NCBI GenBank assembly: GCA_903834925.1
Contig: CAILLA010000063.1
Coordinates: 1-62,954 of the forward strand
DNA length: 62,954 bases
Direction: 5' to 3'
Source of the DNA: an uncultured Schlesneria sp.
GTDB lineage: Bacteria > Planctomycetota > Planctomycetia > Planctomycetales > Planctomycetaceae
Below the pieces are notes generated by a model, which had not been told where the DNA came from, did not search any database, and saw only the letters and a program-made list of their open reading frames with translations. How positions within the stretch are numbered: the stretch's first letter is position 1; every line of letters starts with the position of its first letter. The position numbers and the translations under genes are program-made. Below, piece after piece: positions 24,952-33,439 of this stretch.

Positions 24952-26676
24952 ATGAAATCCGAATTCGATTTCATCATCGTTGGTCAGGGGATCGCAGGGA
25001 CGTCTCTCGCCTGGTTCCTTCGTTGGGCTGGTTCACGATTTCTAGTGATCGACCGGCAGGAGCACGTTACGTCGTCGAGAATCGCTGCCGGACTCGTCAC
25101 GCCGATCACTGGGCAGAAGTTGATCAAGTCATGGCGGTTTGACGAATTCTGGCCAGCCGCGATCGCCTTCTACGATCGCGTGCAGACAGAGACCAAAACG
25201 CAATTCTTTGAGCGACGATCGATGGTCAGACTGTTTGCCAACGACGTCGAAGCATCAACGTTTCAACGACGCCAGGATGCCGGAGAATACCTTGGGATTG
25301 TTAGCCGACCCGATCGACTTGTCGACGAGATATGGTTCGACAATCCGCAAGGCGGTTTTGAAATGTCCGACGGGGGGCAACTCAACGTTCCCCGGTACTT
25401 GGACGCATCTCGGAAAACGTTTGAGTCAGAAGGTTCATTCCTGACCAGCGACGTCGCGGTTTCCCGTGATATGAAAATCGACCAGTACGGAGTTGTCATC
25501 ACGAATCTCGGTGTCAGGGCGAAGACACTCATCTTTTGTCAGGGGGCTGAAGCGATCCATAACCCGTGGTTTCATGACGTCCAGTTCAAGCCGGCGAAGG
25601 GTGAGATTCTCACCTTGCGAATTCCCGGACTTGAAGAGAGCCGAGTCATTCACGGCGGTGTCTGGCTCGCACCCTTTTCGGGGGACCTCTTCAAAGCAGG
25701 ATCGACTTACCACTGGAAATCTTCGGACAAAATCCCCACCGAAAAAGGACGCAACGAAATCGTAAGTAAGCTGAATTCGTACCTTCGAATGCCGTTTGAA
25801 ATCGTAAACCATGAAGCGGGTGTTCGACCGATTCATCGAAACCAATACCCGATTCTCGGACGTCTACCTGCTGAGCCTCGCCTCGCTTGCTTCAACGGAC
25901 TCGGCTCGAAGGGGGTACTTCAAGCCCCGTACTTCGCCGATCAAATGACCCGAATGTTGATCGAAGGTTCCTGCGTCGACGCGGCGGTTGACCTCAATAA
26001 GAAAACGAAAATGGTTTCGCAGGAGGTCTCATTGAGTTCCTTCGGAGAAGACTCCCTCACAACGGATCGTCACGTGAAACATGGCAAGGTTCGCCCTTTG
26101 ACAATGCAGGCCCACGACGCCGTTCGAGAACTGGTTCGTGAAGGCGAAACCGCAATCGATGCCACGGCCGGCAACGGGCACGATACGCAGTTCCTCGCCG
26201 AACTTGTTGGTTCCGACGGGACAGTCTTTGCCTTCGATATTCAAGAGGGCGCTCTCGAAAAAACGGCACAGAGGCTCAAGGACGCCAAAATACAAAACGT
26301 CGTTTTGGTCAACCGCGACCATGCCGACCTCTCAAACGTCATTCCTTTTGAGTATCACGGCAGGGTCGCCGCCGTGATGTTTAACCTCGGATATCTTCCA
26401 GGAGCGGACAAGCACGTCGTGACCAATGCCGAATCCACTCGAAAAGGAATTCTTCAAGCGGTCACATTGTTAAGGCCGGGTGGAGTGTTGACGGCGCTGG
26501 CATACACGGGACACGATGGCGGAAACGCCGAGGCTGACGCCGTTGCAGATGTTCTTGGAGGATTGCCAATCGAGCAATTTGTGGTAAACACAATAGAAAG
26601 CCAGCCGGGCAGGACGTCTGGTCCGAGAATGTTTCACGTGAAACGACGGATGATTTCGGACGTCAACATTGAGTAG
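24952..26676 (+). CDS. Fusion of FAD-dependent oxidase and MnmM (YtqB)-type tRNA methyltransferase
   Basis: A 574-residue two-domain protein. Residues 1-350 are a DAO-family flavoprotein: dinucleotide motif GQGIAG at 11-16, the LVTPITGQKLIKSW loop, and the C-terminal FAD block HEAGVRPIHRNQYPILG ... FNGLGSKGVLQAPY, as in MnmC oxidase domains. Residues about 375-565 are a SAM methyltransferase with DATAGNGHDTQFLAELVG, FAFDIQE and FNLGYLPGADK, the signature of YtqB/MnmM. Known: E. coli MnmC oxidises cmnm5U34 to nm5U34 and methylates it to mnm5U34; B. subtilis MnmM does only the methylation. Inference: this protein does both steps. ATG 24952 is chosen because the longer frame from 24832 runs through two parS-like sites. 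The end of the gene contains another parS. Confidence 0.85.
   Translation: MKSEFDFIIVGQGIAGTSLAWFLRWAGSRFLVIDRQEHVTSSRIAAGLVTPITGQKLIKSWRFDEFWPAAIAFYDRVQTETKTQFFERRSMVRLFANDVEASTFQRRQDAGEYLGIVSRPDRLVDEIWFDNPQGGFEMSDGGQLNVPRYLDASRKTFESEGSFLTSDVAVSRDMKIDQYGVVITNLGVRAKTLIFCQGAEAIHNPWFHDVQFKPAKGEILTLRIPGLEESRVIHGGVWLAPFSGDLFKAGSTYHWKSSDKIPTEKGRNEIVSKLNSYLRMPFEIVNHEAGVRPIHRNQYPILGRLPAEPRLACFNGLGSKGVLQAPYFADQMTRMLIEGSCVDAAVDLNKKTKMVSQEVSLSSFGEDSLTTDRHVKHGKVRPLTMQAHDAVRELVREGETAIDATAGNGHDTQFLAELVGSDGTVFAFDIQEGALEKTAQRLKDAKIQNVVLVNRDHADLSNVIPFEYHGRVAAVMFNLGYLPGADKHVVTNAESTRKGILQAVTLLRPGGVLTALAYTGHDGGNAEADAVADVLGGLPIEQFVVNTIESQPGRTSGPRMFHVKRRMISDVNIE
26066..26081. promoter_or_regulatory. Possible parS half-site
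   Basis: ATCGTCACGTGAAACA: the right half matches parS exactly, the left half does not. Inside the linker of the oxidase-MnmM gene. Weak. Confidence 0.25.
26630..26645. promoter_or_regulatory. parS site 3
   Basis: TGTTTCACGTGAAACG, a near-perfect parS (only the last base differs), inside the last codons of the oxidase-MnmM gene, where it encodes MFHVKR. Confidence 0.92.
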
Positions 26677-26701
26677 ATCGAAGCAATCAACCGCCTCTTT
26701 A

Positions 26702-26886
26702 GTTTAACCCGCAGCCAGCGGCGCAGGCGGATCGGCGTTCAGCCGATCTCTTCGAACGTCGCTGGGCATTCTTTCTGACAGAAGATCGACCGCAGGAAAA
26801 ACAAACGCAAAGCCCAAACGAACAATGACACCCCGGATTTGTCAGTGACTCCGGTTGACTCGCTTCTCTTCGAGGCGCGGTTAAAC
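26702..26886. repeat. Dispersed repeat, GTTTAAC family, copy 1
   Basis: Bounded by GTTTAAC (26702) and GTTAAAC (26880-26886), an imperfect terminal inverted repeat. About 60 bases at the left end and 30 at the right match the reverse complement of the element at 59505-59665 with few differences; the middles differ. It contains a perfect hairpin GATCGGC-GTTCA-GCCGATC. No coding frame inside. Confidence 0.75.
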
Positions 26887-26912
26887 GAACTAATTCAACC
26901 TGCGTGTGGCGC

Positions 26913-26957
26913 AAAAACAGGAAGCCAGCTCGTACCCGAGCTGGCTTCCTGTTTTTT
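26913..26957 (-). terminator. Terminator of tRNA-Pro
   Basis: A 15-bp perfect stem (26918-26932 with 26937-26951), loop TACC, with A residues to the left and T residues to the right, so it can act in either direction. It ends the minus-strand tRNA-Pro transcript. Confidence 0.88.
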
Positions 26958-26965
26958 AAAAATAG

Positions 26966-27040
26966 TCGGGATGACAGGATTCGAACCTGCGACTTCCTGG
27001 TCCCAAACCAGGCGCTCTAGCCAAGCTGAGCTACATCCCG
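26966..27040 (-). tRNA. tRNA-Pro (anticodon TGG)
   Basis: A 75-nt cloverleaf read on the minus strand: acceptor CGGGATG/CATCCCG, D arm GCTC..GAGC, anticodon stem CCTGG/CCAGG with loop TTTGGGA (anticodon TGG, reads CCA and others), T arm GCAGG-TTCGAAT-CCTGT with a closing G-U pair, discriminator A. CCA is not encoded. Confidence 0.95.
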
Positions 27041-27086
27041 AGCGGACGGAGAGTTTAGGGGGCGACGACCAAACCGTCAATGTCGT

Positions 27087-27102
27087 TGTTTCACGTGAAA
27101 CG
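27087..27102. promoter_or_regulatory. parS site 4
   Basis: TGTTTCACGTGAAACG, near-perfect, 14 bases beyond the parB stop codon and between parB and tRNA-Pro. Confidence 0.93.
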
Positions 27103-27116
27103 AAATCTTGGAAGAA

Positions 27117-28061
27117 TTATGCGGCTCGCTGCAATTTCCCCACGATTCGCTCGAAATCGTCGTTTGACCCAAAGTCGATAATAATCTTGCCTTTGTCCTT
27201 GGCCTTACCCGAAAGCTTGATTTCGACGTTTGCTCCCAGCCAGTCGCGAAGTTGATTCTGAAGTCCGGCGATATGGGATGTGTGACTGACAACCGCAGTC
27301 GCCTTATTTTCTTCCGAAGTAGGGAATGGAACGACGTCCGCATCTTTCGGAGCGATCAGCTCCCGAACGGCTTCTTCGGTCTTTCGAACGGACAAAGTCT
27401 CTTTCTGAATTCGTTGCGAAAGCTCGACACGAGCCTCTTCGCTCTTCAATGCCAACAACGCGCGGGCATGTCCAGCGCTGATCTTGTCTGCGCGAAGGTC
27501 AGATTTCACGGCTTCAGGAAGCTCCAAAAGTCGCAGCATGTTGCTGACCGTCGAACGTTCGAACGAGAGTCGCCGAGCCAAGTCTTCGATCGTGCAACCA
27601 AACCGTTTCAAGTAATCCTGAAACGCGATCGCCTTTTCCAGGACATTCAGGTCCTGACGCTTCAAGTTTTCTTCGAGTGCGACTTCGCTGACCTGCTGAT
27701 CGGTGAGGCTGAGAACTCGACACGGAACCTGGCTCAGGCCGGCTTTCTTAGCCGAGATCAAACGGCGTTCACCAGCGATCAACTGGTATCCATCACCAGC
27801 GGGTCGAACAAGTAGTGGCTGCAAGACGCCGTGGATGCGAATGCTATCCACCAATTCATTGATCGCGGTCTGATCAAAATCTTGCCGTGGCTGAAACGGA
27901 TTTCGCTCGATCAATTCAACGGAGATTTCGGTTTGAGTGGAAGCACTCGCTTCATCGGTTCCCCCGATCGAAGCGGTTCCCATTAATGCGTTCAAGCCAC
28001 GTCCCAGTCGACGTCGTGACGGTTCTGGCGTGGAATGTTCTTGACCAAGCTGCTCGTCCAT
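27117..28061 (-). CDS. parB: Chromosome-partitioning protein ParB (Spo0J family)
   Basis: A 314-residue CTP-dependent DNA clamp that loads at parS sites and spreads along the chromosome. Residues 16-27 (RRRLGRGLNALM) are the ParA-stimulating motif. The CTP-binding ParB/Srx domain follows (VELIERNPFQPRQDFD ... QPLLVRP, then GERR), then the helix-turn-helix (CTIEDLARRLSFERSTVSNM), and a C-terminal dimerisation domain (KGKIIIDFGSNDDFERIVGK). ATG 28061 has AAGGAAAG just before it; a frame open to 28202 is an artefact. No parA lies beside it, unusual for a chromosomal parB. The surrounding parS cluster agrees with the call and suggests the replication origin is not far. Confidence 0.95.
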   Translation of the reverse strand: MDEQLGQEHSTPEPSRRRLGRGLNALMGTASIGGTDEASASTQTEISVELIERNPFQPRQDFDQTAINELVDSIRIHGVLQPLLVRPAGDGYQLIAGERRLISAKKAGLSQVPCRVLSLTDQQVSEVALEENLKRQDLNVLEKAIAFQDYLKRFGCTIEDLARRLSFERSTVSNMLRLLELPEAVKSDLRADKISAGHARALLALKSEEARVELSQRIQKETLSVRKTEEAVRELIAPKDADVVPFPTSEENKATAVVSHTSHIAGLQNQLRDWLGANVEIKLSGKAKDKGKIIIDFGSNDDFERIVGKLQRAA

Positions 28062-28326
28062 GATTCTTTCCTTGGCGAAATGCAGATCCGCCGCGCAATC
28101 CTTGGCGGCGAAAGTTGACTGACAAAGGTGAGACGCTGGGTAGAACCTAATTGTAATCGCGACCGCGAAAAACGGACAAGAGGAACTTACGAATCGAATC
28201 ACGCATCGTGCAGTTCAAGTGAACTCATCGCCCAGAGGAAGAGACAGAATCGGTTTGGCATGATGAATCGACCTGAAGTTGGGATGTTTGTGTTGCTGGG
28301 AACTAAGAGTTTTGGGACGCGAAAAT
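28062..28326. other. parB upstream region
   Basis: About 265 bases between the parB start and the two-hairpin repeat; the parB promoter should be here. No feature was recognised. Confidence 0.3.
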
Positions 28327-28429
28327 GGGTGCCACGGTTTTACCGTCTTCAGTAAGGCCGTGCTCTTCGGGTGCGTTATCGAATCATGAAGACACAGCTT
28401 TGCCGAAGGCCCCAAAACCGTGGCACCCC
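28327..28429 (+). repeat. Two-hairpin dispersed repeat, copy A
   Basis: About 103 bases flanked by GGGTGCCACGG and CCGTGGCACCCC. The reverse complement is close to the copy at 53424-53527 (roughly 85-90% by eye). Hairpin 1 pairs CACGGTTTTACCG with CAGTAAGGCCGTG around TCTT and is followed by CTCTTCG; hairpin 2 is weaker. Confidence 0.82.
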
Positions 28430-28488
28430 CAGTATTGATCGCATCGCCATTCATGAACGTCATCAGCATCTCACTAAGCTGATGTTTC

Positions 28489-28504
28489 TGTTTCACGTGC
28501 CCAG
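28489..28504. promoter_or_regulatory. Degenerate parS-like site
   Basis: TGTTTCACGTGCCCAG: the left half is a perfect parS half-site, the right half has diverged. Just past the end of the GT39-like gene. Confidence 0.35.
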
Positions 28505-28544
28505 AATTGGTGCCGCAGCATTGGTCTGTCAGATTTTGATTGCG

Positions 28545-30389
28545 TCATTTCACCAAACGAAACAATTTCGTTTCCCGGCCATCCCAAGACAGCCGGTTGC
28601 CGACCAGCAAATCATCAAATATTACGATGTGACTTGGTGACTCTCGCGTCCCTTCAACTCGCTCAAATCGCCAGGAACTGAGCATGTCTCGATCATCCTC
28701 CGACATCGAGGACTCGCGAGACGGGAACGCGACGAACGTCGGACGAAGTAGGGGCCGTTGCATGAACCCGAGTCCCTGGACTGGTCCGACTGCTGATAAA
28801 CCGGCGGCCTTGAGACCGAAAAACAGGGCCGGGTCACCAGGCACGTAAACCACCCCCTCGTCTTCTGGAAAACCCAGGAGCGCAGTTTCTTTCTTGATCG
28901 CTGCGGCGAACTTCGTGGAAACGAGTTGAACGTTAGCTCGATCACTCCACGCGTATGCGGAACCGCAGATCAGGCGCATGACGAAAGTTAAAACCAAAAC
29001 TGAAAGCGCAACGGCGAAACGACTGGACGTTAAACCGAAAGCATTTTTTTCTTCGTTACGAACGGCACGGTTCAGCCATATCTGAAAAGCCAAGCCAACG
29101 CAAATCCAGGTTGAGCAGAGCCAGGGAAGAGCCAGTCGCGGGTACGGATAATAAAATGGTGTCGAAAATGTCAGACCTGCGAACCATGCGGCGACCAGGC
29201 ACAACTGCAATCGCCGTTGAGATGGAGGCGAACGGAAGATGAGTATCGAACAGAGTGTCGCACTTAATACCAGGCTTCCCAACGGGACAAGAAGCGGGGT
29301 AACGGAGGTAAATGCCCACCCTTGAAGCAGCGGGATCAAAATTCGCCATTGCCCACTTTTGGCCAGGATAAAAAACCATCGGCTATTGAATGAAATTACG
29401 TTTCCCGGAACAGACTGCGGTTGAAACGGATGGTAGAAGACATCTAACGGGTTTTCGTAACGTCCAATGTTGTTAAGTTGTGCCCAGGCAGAGTTTTGCC
29501 AACTCGACCCGAGCCAAGCGGAACCAAAGCGAGGGGCATTAAAGTTAAGGACGTATTGCCGATGGTTTGATGCAACAGCCGCATACCCGCCATGTTTCTG
29601 AAGCCCCCACAAAACTGGTGACCAGGCGAAAACGGCGAACGACGCGATCAAAACCCAACAACCGAGTGTCCGAAAAATTCGCCGCTCATTACGTGGTGTC
29701 AAAAGCTGCCAAAGCGTCCCACCAGTGAAACCGATCGCCAAGGGAAGCCATCCGTTGTACTTCGTCCACCACGCCAACGCCGTGAAAACACCGGCGAAGA
29801 CGATATTTCGCCAGGAAATATTCGCTGGCAGGAACTTCGGGTTTTGCTTGTTCCGTCCGTTCGGAAAAACGTCTTTTGTTGCGCAATCGGCCAATGCTCG
29901 TTCAATAAAATAGACAGCCCACAGGATGAAAAGGCAGACTGGTACATCGGTCAAAGCAGTGCGACTGTAGCTTGCGTGAAAGTCGCTCGTCGCTACCAGC
30001 CAGGCCGAGGTCAATCCTGCCACTGGTCCGAACCATCGACGGCAAATCCACCACATGGACGGTATCGTCACGATGCCGGCAACCAGACATGGGATGATCG
30101 GGATAAATCCTGATGGCTTGATCCCGAATAACGACGCGATAATCATTGTCCATTCAATCGCCGCCGGCAACAGCGGCGGAGCATACAGGTATCGAGCGGG
30201 ATACGAAAAACCGTCTTCGGGCCCGAACCAGAAATTCGAGGCGTAGACACCCTCGTCAAAATGTTCGATCGCCATTCGACCTGGGAAGCTTAGCCGGACG
30301 ATCGAGCCAAATGCGATAGCGCCCCAAAGCCATAACAGCTCGGCGCGAGAGAACGATTTTGTTGCCGATGGTAGAATGGTCTTGTCCAT
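28545..30389 (-). CDS. GT39-like membrane glycosyltransferase
   Basis: A 614-residue polytopic membrane protein of the dolichyl-phosphate-mannose mannosyltransferase / ArnT-like superfamily (GT-C fold). The first extracytoplasmic loop holds the acidic motif HFDEGVYA, with the catalytic-type Asp-Glu, shortly after TM1; about ten hydrophobic segments follow, then a soluble C-terminal region. Such enzymes move a sugar from a lipid-phosphate donor to protein or lipid on the outer side. ATG 30389 opens a normal cytoplasmic tail (MDKTILPSATKSFSRAELLW); the frame upstream to 30617 overlaps the divergent TPR gene and is not real. Donor and acceptor unknown. Confidence 0.83.
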   Translation of the reverse strand: MDKTILPSATKSFSRAELLWLWGAIAFGSIVRLSFPGRMAIEHFDEGVYASNFWFGPEDGFSYPARYLYAPPLLPAAIEWTMIIASLFGIKPSGFIPIIPCLVAGIVTIPSMWWICRRWFGPVAGLTSAWLVATSDFHASYSRTALTDVPVCLFILWAVYFIERALADCATKDVFPNGRNKQNPKFLPANISWRNIVFAGVFTALAWWTKYNGWLPLAIGFTGGTLWQLLTPRNERRIFRTLGCWVLIASFAVFAWSPVLWGLQKHGGYAAVASNHRQYVLNFNAPRFGSAWLGSSWQNSAWAQLNNIGRYENPLDVFYHPFQPQSVPGNVISFNSRWFFILAKSGQWRILIPLLQGWAFTSVTPLLVPLGSLVLSATLCSILIFRSPPSQRRLQLCLVAAWFAGLTFSTPFYYPYPRLALPWLCSTWICVGLAFQIWLNRAVRNEEKNAFGLTSSRFAVALSVLVLTFVMRLICGSAYAWSDRANVQLVSTKFAAAIKKETALLGFPEDEGVVYVPGDPALFFGLKAAGLSAVGPVQGLGFMQRPLLRPTFVAFPSRESSMSEDDRDMLSSWRFERVEGTRESPSHIVIFDDLLVGNRLSWDGRETKLFRLVK

Positions 30390-30487
30390 GAAAAAATGGT
30401 ATCGCGCCGACGGTTGGATCGCCTTCCCGAAGCCTCTATGATTGAGAGAGAAGTTAACGGACCACAGTTCAGAAGGAAAACTCAAGC

Positions 30488-30835
30488 ATGTCGAATCCTG
30501 ACCAAATGTACGACGAAGCAATCGCCCTGAAAGACAAAGGCAACCTGCCGGGTGCCGTGGAAAAGTTGTTAGAAATCGAAGCACTGGCACCGACCCATAC
30601 GCTGACGCACTCCGCACTGGCCATCATGCTTCAGAAGCTTGGTAAGTACGATGAAGCAATCGCGCACGCCAAGAAAGTGGTCGAACTGAATCCGACCGAT
30701 TCATTTTCCCAGTCGCAATTGTCCGTCATTTATCAGCGCTGCGGACGGATTCCAGAAGCCGAAGACGCCCTCGCTCGAAGCCGCACAATGCATGCTGGCG
30801 GCGGATGTGGCAGCGGTGGATGCGGACATCATTGA
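30488..30835 (+). CDS. Small TPR protein with Cys/His-rich tail
   Basis: A 115-residue soluble protein made of about two and a half tetratricopeptide repeats (MYDEAIALKDKGNLPGAVEK; AMILQK-type second repeat KYDEAIAHAKKVVELNPTDS; a third, RCGRIPEAEDAL). It ends in HAGGGCGSGGCGHH, a glycine-rich Cys/His tail that could bind a metal ion. AAGGAAA precedes ATG 30488. Divergent from the GT39-like gene, with under 100 bases between. TPR modules bind other proteins; the partner is unknown. Confidence 0.82.
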   Translation: MSNPDQMYDEAIALKDKGNLPGAVEKLLEIEALAPTHTLTHSALAIMLQKLGKYDEAIAHAKKVVELNPTDSFSQSQLSVIYQRCGRIPEAEDALARSRTMHAGGGCGSGGCGHH

Positions 30836-31187
30836 TCGAAGTTTTTTTCACAACGTTCCTGATCGGGGGGGTCACGGCATTGGAGTATTCTCCAATGCCG
30901 TGGCTTTGCTTTGTGAGCTTGTCGTAGATCATGGCGCGGTGGGACTCGCAATTTTTACCTGAGTTCACACACGGCCAATTCCTCAACGACTCTGCAAATT
31001 TCTATAGAGGTTACCGAAAAAATGACAATTTTGCCGGCTAGAACGCCTGAGATGAGATTCTCGCAGGCCGCTGTTTCGGATATGTAACGTGTTGGCAAAG
31101 CATCCCCGTCCCTTGCCAAGGGGAACAGGCTTGTGAAAATGAGTCTCTGCGGAACCCATGGGGCAATTGAAAAGACAGGTGAAACGT
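30836..31187. other. Intergenic region before the GH57 gene
   Basis: Holds the terminator at 30873-30910 and the promoter region of the GH57 gene. Nothing else was recognised. Confidence 0.4.
30873..30910 (+). terminator. Terminator of the TPR gene
   Basis: Hairpin with arms CACGGCATTGGAG and CTCCAATGCCGTG around TATT, 13 bp, followed by GGCTTTGCTTT. The tail is only moderately T-rich. Confidence 0.65.
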
Positions 31188-33395
31188 ATGAATGGACATG
31201 TACGGTTAATTCTGACCCTGCACAATCACCAGCCCGTCGGCAATTTTGATGGCGTGATTGAAGCGGCGTTTCAGGACAGCTATGTTCCGTTTCTCAATGT
31301 GCTCCAGGACTTTCCCGAGTTGCCAATCGTCTTGCATATTTCGGGAAGCCTGCTCGACTGGCTTGCCAAACACCACCCGGAATACATTGTCCGCATCCGT
31401 GAATTCGTCCAGCGAGGTCAAATTGAACTGCTCGGTGGCCCCTATTACGAACCGATCCTGGCGTCGATACCGCGCCGTGATCGAATCGGCCAGATTCAAC
31501 TCTATAAGCGACAACTGGAAGATTTATTTGAAACCAGGGTTCGCGGGATGTGGGTCCCCGAACGAGTCTGGGAACAATCATTTGCGGGTGACATTGTTGA
31601 AGCGGGAATGGAATACACCCTGCTGGATGATACTCATTTTCGCAATGCAGGTCTGAACGAAGACGAGTTGCAAGGTTACTATCTGACAGAAGAAAGTGGC
31701 CGACTTCTCAAGGTGTTCGCTGGTGGCGAGCGATTGCGGTATTTGATCCCGTACGCTGATCCGCAAGACCTCATCAATCACTGCCGCCATATGGCGGATC
31801 GATACCCGAACGCCGTCTTAATTTTTGGAGATGACGGTGAGAAATTCGGAGTCTGGCCGGGCTCAAAAGACCACGTTTACCGTGACGGTTGGCTGCATCG
31901 TTTTTTCTCGGCTCTCCGAGACAATAAACAGTGGCTCCATGTCACGACGATGTCGGAGACAGTAGATCAAGTCTCTCCGATTGGTCGGATCTACATACCC
32001 GACGCCAGTTATCGGGAAATGACCGAATGGGCGTTGCCAACCGAAAAGCAGACGCACTACCGCAACCTGATCGCGGCAAATGAACAGAGACACGACTGGC
32101 ATTCGATCCGCCAGTTCGTTCGCGCCGGTTTTTGGAGGAACTTCCTGGTGAAGTACCCCGAAGCCAATGAAATGTACGCGAGAATGGTACAAGTAAGTCG
32201 ACGACTTGAGGAAGTTGCGGCGACTGCGACGCAAGGGGCAGCAACTCAACTTCTTGCCGAAGCACGTCGCGAACTTTATCGAGGTCAATGCAACTGCCCC
32301 TATTGGCACGGTGCTTTTGGTGGCTTGTATCTGCCTCACCTCAGAAACGCGATTTACAGTAGCTTGATTTCCGCTGAGACGCTGTTGGAACGTGCCTCAG
32401 GTCGAAGAGGTCACTGGGTCGACATTCAGGCAGAAGATTTTAATCTCGATGCGAGAAAAGAAATTCGACTCGCAGGAGATCGGCTGATCGCTTACTTGTC
32501 ACCCGGAAAGGGAGGACATCTTTACGAACTGGACGTTCGACAGATTCGCACGAACCTGTTGGCAACATTGAACCGACGTCCGGAACCGTATCACGACCGC
32601 GTTCGTCAGCATGCGGGTCAACCCGCCAGCGACAGCGGTGGAGGTGTCGATCCCAACGGCGGGGTCCGATTCAAACAACCGGACCTGGACCAGAGGCTGC
32701 AATATGATGCATGGCCTCGAAAAAGCCTGGTAGACCATTTTCTACAGCCTGGGTTAACGCACGAGAATTTTACGCACGGCCACGGAGAAATTGGCGATTT
32801 CGTAGAAGGGGTCTATCTCTCAAAAATTCGACGGTCGGATGAACGCGTTGAAGCGACAATGTGGCGTGAGGGCAAACTAGGACCGTTTCAAGTGAAAGTT
32901 ACGAAGACCATTTCGCTTTCATCCCATCAGGCCGGTTCGCTGGAAATCAGTTACGCACTGGAACATCTACCAGCAGGATTGCCGATCCACTTTGGTATCG
33001 AATTCAACTTTGCCGCGATGGCTGCGAGTGCGCACGACCGCTACTTCTACAATGACCGAGGCACGAACCTCGGTCAGTTAGAAACAATCAATTCAACGAC
33101 CCCCTCGTCTCGAATCGGGCTTGTTGATGAATGGCTTGGCCTGGATGTCTCAATTGACGTCTCGCAACCAGCCAGCTTCTGGACGCAACCAATTCAAACG
33201 GTCAGTCAATCCGAAAGTGGTTTTGAATTGGTCCATCAAAGTTGCTCTGTGATGCCCCATTGGGAATTCATGGCACCAGCCGATGGAACGTGGAGAGTGA
33301 CCCTGATTCTTTCGCTGGATACCTCGGCCGCCCAGGCGCGGGAACTGGCTGAACGTTCTGCAACAAGGTTTGTGCCTTCATTGGAGTCGAAGTAA
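31188..33395 (+). CDS. GH57 4-alpha-glucanotransferase / alpha-amylase
   Basis: A 735-residue family 57 glycoside hydrolase acting on starch- or glycogen-type alpha-1,4-glucans. GH57 motifs are in order: HNHQPVG (about 12-18), GGPYYEPIL (about 83-91), GMWVPERVW with the predicted nucleophile Glu125, and IFGDDGEKFG with the acid/base Asp215 or Asp216. These positions match Thermococcus 4-alpha-glucanotransferase (Glu123, Asp214). DUF1925- and DUF1926-type beta domains make up the C-terminal half, as in that enzyme. AGGTGA supports ATG 31188 over the in-frame ATG at 31158. No signal peptide, so it is cytoplasmic and likely works on glycogen or maltodextrin. Confidence 0.9.
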   Translation: MNGHVRLILTLHNHQPVGNFDGVIEAAFQDSYVPFLNVLQDFPELPIVLHISGSLLDWLAKHHPEYIVRIREFVQRGQIELLGGPYYEPILASIPRRDRIGQIQLYKRQLEDLFETRVRGMWVPERVWEQSFAGDIVEAGMEYTLLDDTHFRNAGLNEDELQGYYLTEESGRLLKVFAGGERLRYLIPYADPQDLINHCRHMADRYPNAVLIFGDDGEKFGVWPGSKDHVYRDGWLHRFFSALRDNKQWLHVTTMSETVDQVSPIGRIYIPDASYREMTEWALPTEKQTHYRNLIAANEQRHDWHSIRQFVRAGFWRNFLVKYPEANEMYARMVQVSRRLEEVAATATQGAATQLLAEARRELYRGQCNCPYWHGAFGGLYLPHLRNAIYSSLISAETLLERASGRRGHWVDIQAEDFNLDARKEIRLAGDRLIAYLSPGKGGHLYELDVRQIRTNLLATLNRRPEPYHDRVRQHAGQPASDSGGGVDPNGGVRFKQPDLDQRLQYDAWPRKSLVDHFLQPGLTHENFTHGHGEIGDFVEGVYLSKIRRSDERVEATMWREGKLGPFQVKVTKTISLSSHQAGSLEISYALEHLPAGLPIHFGIEFNFAAMAASAHDRYFYNDRGTNLGQLETINSTTPSSRIGLVDEWLGLDVSIDVSQPASFWTQPIQTVSQSESGFELVHQSCSVMPHWEFMAPADGTWRVTLILSLDTSAAQARELAERSATRFVPSLESK

Positions 33396-33439
33396 TCGAG
33401 TCCGTTTAGTCACTCGATATTCTTGATCGTGGTCTGATT

